DNA from: Euperipatoides rowelli
Taxonomy: Eukaryota > Onychophora > Udeonychophora > Euonychophora > Peripatopsidae
Length of the DNA stretch: 11,849 bases
Direction: 5' to 3' (one strand)
NCBI GenBank assembly: GCA_003024985.2
Contig: PXIH01S0051944.1
The notes below the pieces were generated by a model. That model was not told where the DNA came from. It saw only the letters and a program-made list of their open reading frames with translations, and searched no databases. The position numbers were made by a program, and so were the translations under genes. Every line of letters begins with the position of its first letter. Position 1 is the stretch's first letter. Of the stretch, positions 7,912 through 11,849 are shown in pieces.

Positions 7912-9113
7912 GAATTGACTGTTATTATAACAAAAAATAATATATAATATATTAACTGCAATACAAGAACGATTGGAATACATATTTAAAAACAAATAGA
8001 GGGGCAAGATGATCTATTAAATTACCTGCACATTTAAAATTAGATTAGAGAAATTTTAAAAAATAGTTTATTTTTTAGTATAATTTTGTTTTTAGATTCT
8101 ATATTTTTACATAATCATTGAAAAACTGGATTTTGTATGTTTTAAATTAATGAAACTGAGTAATAAAACTTTGAATAGTGTACAAAATATGTAGAACATA
8201 AAGCTGAAATAAAAAGTAGTAAATTTAAGGGGGGGGGGGACTATTAACTTAAAGATTTATATATATAGTACCTTTATTAAAAAAGCACACACACATTTAA
8301 CTAAGTCATTGAGAATGATGAAATAAAAAAAAAAGAATAAAAATTTTCAACTTTCTTTTATATTATGGAAAAAAAATTCTCAATTAATATATTGACTTCA
8401 GAATAACAATTTGTAATTCTGTTAAATAAATTCATTATTAACAAGGCAAATTTTTAATATTTCAATGTGAATCTTATGACATAATTATTATAACAATAAT
8501 ATTTTATTGTTGTTATTTGAAATAAACTGTATTTGGTATGTGTGCTTTTTAAATGATTTTGAACTTGTTTGCACTGATGTTGTAGGTACCTAAATATACC
8601 ATTCCATTCTGGTAAAACCAGGCGGTCTGGATTTTTCAAACAAAATATTTTTTACAATTTTTTTTCTTCAAATATCTTATTGGATATTATTAAAACGATA
8701 GTTTGGTTATCAAATACAGAAAAATTATAACTATTTACTCAATAGGTTTACACCAGGAGCCTATCAAACATTAGCTACCTGGTTCTACCTCAATTTGCTC
8801 TACATTATCAATCTCCATTCTTATATTTCTAAAAAAAATTAGCTAAAGGAAATAAACTGTATTACAAAGATAAAGTCATAAGAATGGCAACATGTAATCT
8901 ATTGGTAGATTGACTGTATGGAAACCATAGCAGATATCATGTTTTTGCTGTGATCTTTGCTTGAGTTGTTCTAAAAAAGGTGAGTGTGGCAACTTTCACA
9001 GTTCAGTGAATTCAAACAGCTAAGACTTTTTGTCACATAAAATTATTACTTTCTAAGAACTTTATTCAATAGTGAGAGGTTAAAACAAGATTGAAATAGT
9101 TAAATATATTAGT
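7912..9113. other. AT-rich intergenic spacer
   Basis: No gene is supported. A 61-codon minus-strand open frame (8454-8639) has low-complexity AT-driven composition and no motif. Simple repeats include a run of eleven G (8229-8239) and a short CA repeat near 8286-8295. Confidence 0.65.
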
Positions 9114-9586
9114 CAAACAGCAATATGATCATGCTAGTCAATTGTAAGTGTAACACAAACAGCAATAGGATTGTGTTAATCAGCTGCTAGCCCAACACAA
9201 ATAGGAATACAATCATGCTAATCAGCTGATACCTTTACACAAACAGCACTTGGATCATGCTGATCCTCTGTTAGCTTGACACAAACAGCAATAATATCAT
9301 GCAAATTAACAGCTACATTAATACAAAAAATAATAAATTAATGCCAGTCGGCTTCCAGGTAAACTCATACAGCAATTGAATAATTCTAGTCAGCTATGCA
9401 AACAACAATAAGTTCATGCTAATCATCTTCTAGCTTGACACAAACCATAATAGATTCATGCATGTCAACTATAAAAACAACAGAAGGGTCATACTAGTAA
9501 GTTACTAACTTGTAACAAACCATAATAGGAACATGCTAGTTGAACACAAACAGCAAAAAGCATACTAGTCAGTTACTAGCTTAACA
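9114..9586 (+). repeat. Decayed 42-bp-period minisatellite, about 12 units
   Basis: Units begin CAAACAGCAATA and continue to a CATGCTAGTCAG core. The first six periods are exactly 42 bp (starts at 9114, 9156, 9198, 9240, 9282, 9324 and the next at 9366). Later units begin near 9399, 9441, 9475, 9516 and 9547, and several are shortened by about 8 to 11 bp. Units differ at many positions, so the array is old. The period is divisible by three, but the unit carries a stop in each frame I checked, so it is not coding. AGTCAGCTGCTAG in the unit core is partly self-complementary. Confidence 0.88.
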
Positions 9587-10695
9587 TTTAATATTAATCT
9601 CATTTAATATTATGTTTGACCGGAGAGAGAAGCTAGTGGGAAAAACATTGTAAATTTATAGGACAGTAGTGTATGATTTGACCATATAGGGATCCAAAAG
9701 GGGTTATTATTTTCACCGATACTTGCCAGAAATTGTCACAATTTTAAGAATATGACTAAAGATTCATCAGTAAATATTTTATTTTGCATATTAATATCAA
9801 TCCTAATCCTAGGATGATTCATTTAAATATGAGGAAATAAAAAATATTAGAAAGTATTTTAATTTAAATGTTCTAATATTTACTAGAAAAGTCATAATAT
9901 TTTAGTCACAAATAATGATAATGTCTTGAAGTAATATTGATTATCTATTATGGTTATTATATAGCTTAAAAATTTCTACTGAATGAATATGATATTAATA
10001 TTTACATTTCTACCAACAAAGTGAATTATAACAATATGAATTCTCTTTAAACTTTGAGAATTTTATCTTTTACGTTTGATGACTTCAAGTGGCCTGCAGT
10101 AATGAGGGATGTTATATCAATGAGTTGTATGACTACAAAAACTAATTCCTTTTTAATATAAAATATGTCACTAAGTGTTTATAACATATAATAAAATGCT
10201 ATTAACATTATTGACCTTTCATTTAAGAAAAACCATGAAGTAAATACATTATAAAATTTATCTATTATATTTTCCCCAAACAAATTTTTAATTAATTTGA
10301 AAAGATGTAGTAACATTGAATGAAATAATTGTATTTAATCAACTGAATGCATTAATAGGAGCCATAAAAAAAATATGAATTTCTTTAATTAAAGTAGAAG
10401 AAAAAACAATTTTATTTTCAGAAAAAAAAAATATGAAATTACTTTTTTCTAGTGTTCTTTCAAATTATTTTATATGAAAAAAATTCAAATTCTAAAAACA
10501 ATAGTTGGAAGAGACATTTTATAGTTATTATTACATTATCTATTTATATCATATTAGATTTATGAAATCATTAAAAATATCATATATAATTTTATTGTAA
10601 TCACTGAGTATTACTTCAGCATGATTTCTTAGTATAATAGTAAAGCTGAAATGAATATTATTACAATAAATTTTCATATTAACATTTTAGGTAAA
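9587..10695. other. AT-rich intergenic spacer
   Basis: Very AT-rich, with no coding potential and no clear repeat structure. Poly(A) runs (for example 10422-10431) and a small CCTAATCCTAGG cluster near 9803-9812 are the only noticeable items. Confidence 0.65.
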
Positions 10696-10743
10696 CAACA
10701 AAAATCTTTTTTTTTTTTTTTTAGTTTAATGTACTAGTTACTT

Positions 10744-10758
10744 CCCCCTAGTAGGGGG
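10744..10758. repeat. Short GC hairpin in the SINE 3' region
   Basis: CCCCCT and AGGGGG form a perfect six-pair stem around a three-base loop, close to the poly(A) tail. In SINEs the 3' region often carries the signal recognised by a partner LINE reverse transcriptase; that role here is inference. Confidence 0.5.
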
Positions 10759-10882
10759 GACACTAGCAATTTATATACAACATGTTATTAAAAATCACAT
10801 ATATGTTTTTTTTTATACAGAAAAAGTCATAAAATTTGTATACATCTATATTTGGACAAATTCGGAGGAAAAGCTCTCCCCG

Positions 10883-10947
10883 TATTTGAACCAGCAACCC
10901 TAGAGTTATCAGTATAGTCTAGTCAGCAGCCTTCAATGACTATACCA
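10883..10947 (-). promoter_or_regulatory. Internal Pol III promoter (A- and B-box-like) of the second SINE
   Basis: TGGTATAGTCA stands in the A-box position and GGTTCAAATA in the B-box position, separated by about 44 bp. The B box follows GGTTGCT, as in the T arm of a tRNA. Confidence 0.6.
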
Positions 10948-10969
10948 GCCCTGCAGGGCCAAAAAAAAT

Positions 10970-11849
10970 TTAATAACTACAAAATGTAACACAATTTACT
11001 TTGGTACAGTTTTATAAGTAAAAATTTAGAATGTGTAATAATGATAGGAGAGATTGGTCTTATCTTTTTTTATAAAGGTATCGTAGCATCCGGATGTAGT
11101 GCTGTTATGGCTGCTCGCTTACTGTAAATAGTTTTAATTTTGTATATATTATATTTTTATTTAAGTTATACTTATTATTTTTATGGATATATGTTTATTA
11201 ATCATTCCAAATGCAATGTGACATCTTGACTATTTGGAAATCGTATTGGATCACAAGTACATCAATGAACATTTTTGTGTTAGTGAGCTAGACGTTTCNA
11301 TCCATTTGATTATTCAGAAGTATGAATAATCAAAGTTTCTCAAAACTCTTTTTAGTTATTTTTGTCTTTTGATTTTTACATCTTATTTTTCTGAAATTAT
11401 TTGACGCAGTTAATGCTGTTTCGTGTCGTTACCTTTTCGTTCGAAGGTTTCAGGGACGATCTTTAATGACGGTGTGGAAGTTGATTCTCATTTTCAATAG
11501 GATTGTTTTTGTTTATAAATGGATACAATCAGGATTACTAAAACTGAATTATGTATGCAGCTGATTGTTAAGTGAGGAACCTTTCTAGTGATTGTGTGAA
11601 TCTTCTTTTGGCGTTATCACTGTTATGATGATTGTGTTAACAGATTTGAAATGTTTTCACCTGGATCTTTTATTGTAGCAGCTGAGAAACATGGTAGTGA
11701 CATGAAAGAGTGCTTGCCTGCAGATATTAACTTTTTTTTTTATTGTTACTTCTTTATCTAATCAATTATTGTTTGATAAAATATGTAAAATATGTAAATT
11801 AGTCCCACATCCTTTGGGGCTTGGGCCTTTTTTTTCTTTAATTAATTAT
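10970..11849. other. Right-hand spacer, mixed composition, no supported gene
   Basis: Less AT-rich patches with more CpG lie near 11080-11130 and 11400-11480. One frame is open for 53 codons at 11600-11758 (first ATG at 11651), preceded by TGTGTTAACAG, which could be a 3' splice site. Without a downstream donor or recognisable motif this is not called as an exon. The far end has a GC-rich TCCCACATCCTTTGGGGC patch followed by a T run (about 11802-11836), which may be the edge of another retroposon cut by the window. Confidence 0.5.
11305..11334. repeat. Perfect 12-bp-stem palindrome
   Basis: TTTGATTATTCA is followed after the six-base spacer GAAGTA by its exact reverse complement TGAATAATCAAA. 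No flanking element explains it. It is not followed by a T run placed like a terminator. Confidence 0.8.

Larger units (their letters stand above)
10706..10959 (-). mobile_element. tRNA-like SINE, minus strand, with 3' hairpin and poly(A)
   Basis: Read on the minus strand, the head starts GCCCTGCAGGGC. It carries TGGTATAGTCA (10937-10947, A-box-like) and GGTTCAAATA (10883-10892, B-box-like). An AT-rich body follows, then a C-rich/G-rich hairpin (CCCCCT pairing with AGGGGG at 10744-10758), and a 16-A tail (T run at 10707-10722 on the plus strand). ATTTTTTTTG upstream (10960-10969) and ATTTTTGTTG downstream (10696-10705) differ at one of ten positions and are a likely target-site duplication. 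The low complexity of that duplication weakens the exact boundary. Family not named. Confidence 0.75.

Noticed and set aside
8229-8239. Run of eleven G as a regulatory or G-quadruplex site
   Set aside because: A single homopolymer run beside a CA repeat looks like ordinary simple repeat. There is no set of four separated G tracts.
8454-8639. 61-codon minus-strand open frame
   Set aside because: Low-complexity AT-rich composition, no motif and no conserved neighbour.
9114-9586. CRISPR-like array
   Set aside because: There are no identical repeats with unique spacers. The whole 42-bp unit is repeated and diverged, and the context is eukaryotic, so it is a minisatellite.

Overview
The window looks like AT-rich, repeat-laden, gene-poor nuclear DNA of an invertebrate animal. 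It has no dense coding, no operons and no ribosome binding sites. It does have tRNA-like retroposons with poly(A) tails and target-site duplications, a minisatellite, and an inverted-repeat DNA transposon. The protein family inside the transposon is one I know from uncharacterised predicted proteins of cnidarians, molluscs (cephalopods especially) and other invertebrates. A mollusc is a reasonable guess, but the sequence does not prove it. I see no intact protein-coding gene, rRNA, CRISPR array or functional tRNA.

Layout: 1-2452 is AT-rich spacer with one GC-rich hairpin patch (1341-1400). About 2453-7359 is a single decayed DNA transposon. Its roughly 220-bp inverted terminal arms (2453-2675 and 7138-7359) share a perfect 21-bp core and flank a minus-strand pseudogene (about 6970 down to 2825). 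The pseudogene can be followed nearly end to end through stops and frameshifts, from an N-terminal Cys/His region to a C-terminal Cys-rich tail. A 3' splice-site-like sequence at its 5' end suggests the main exon followed a short leader exon near the right arm.

To the right, 7637-7902 is a plus-strand tRNA-like SINE with A- and B-box-like elements, a poly(A) tail and a perfect 9-bp target duplication. A decayed 42-bp-period minisatellite lies at 9114-9586. A second tRNA-like SINE, on the minus strand, occupies 10706-10959. It has a 3' hairpin, a 16-A tail and a near-perfect 10-bp target duplication. The remainder is AT-rich spacer; a perfect 12-bp-stem palindrome lies at 11305-11334. Isolated ambiguous bases (N at 7721, 7723, 7741, 7898, 11299) are assembly uncertainty.

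The most interesting object is the transposon. It puts a widely distributed, usually unnamed protein family between long inverted repeats, which argues that the family is transposon-borne. Its acidic motifs look more like a PIN/XPG-type nuclease than a standard DDE transposase, which is an inference.
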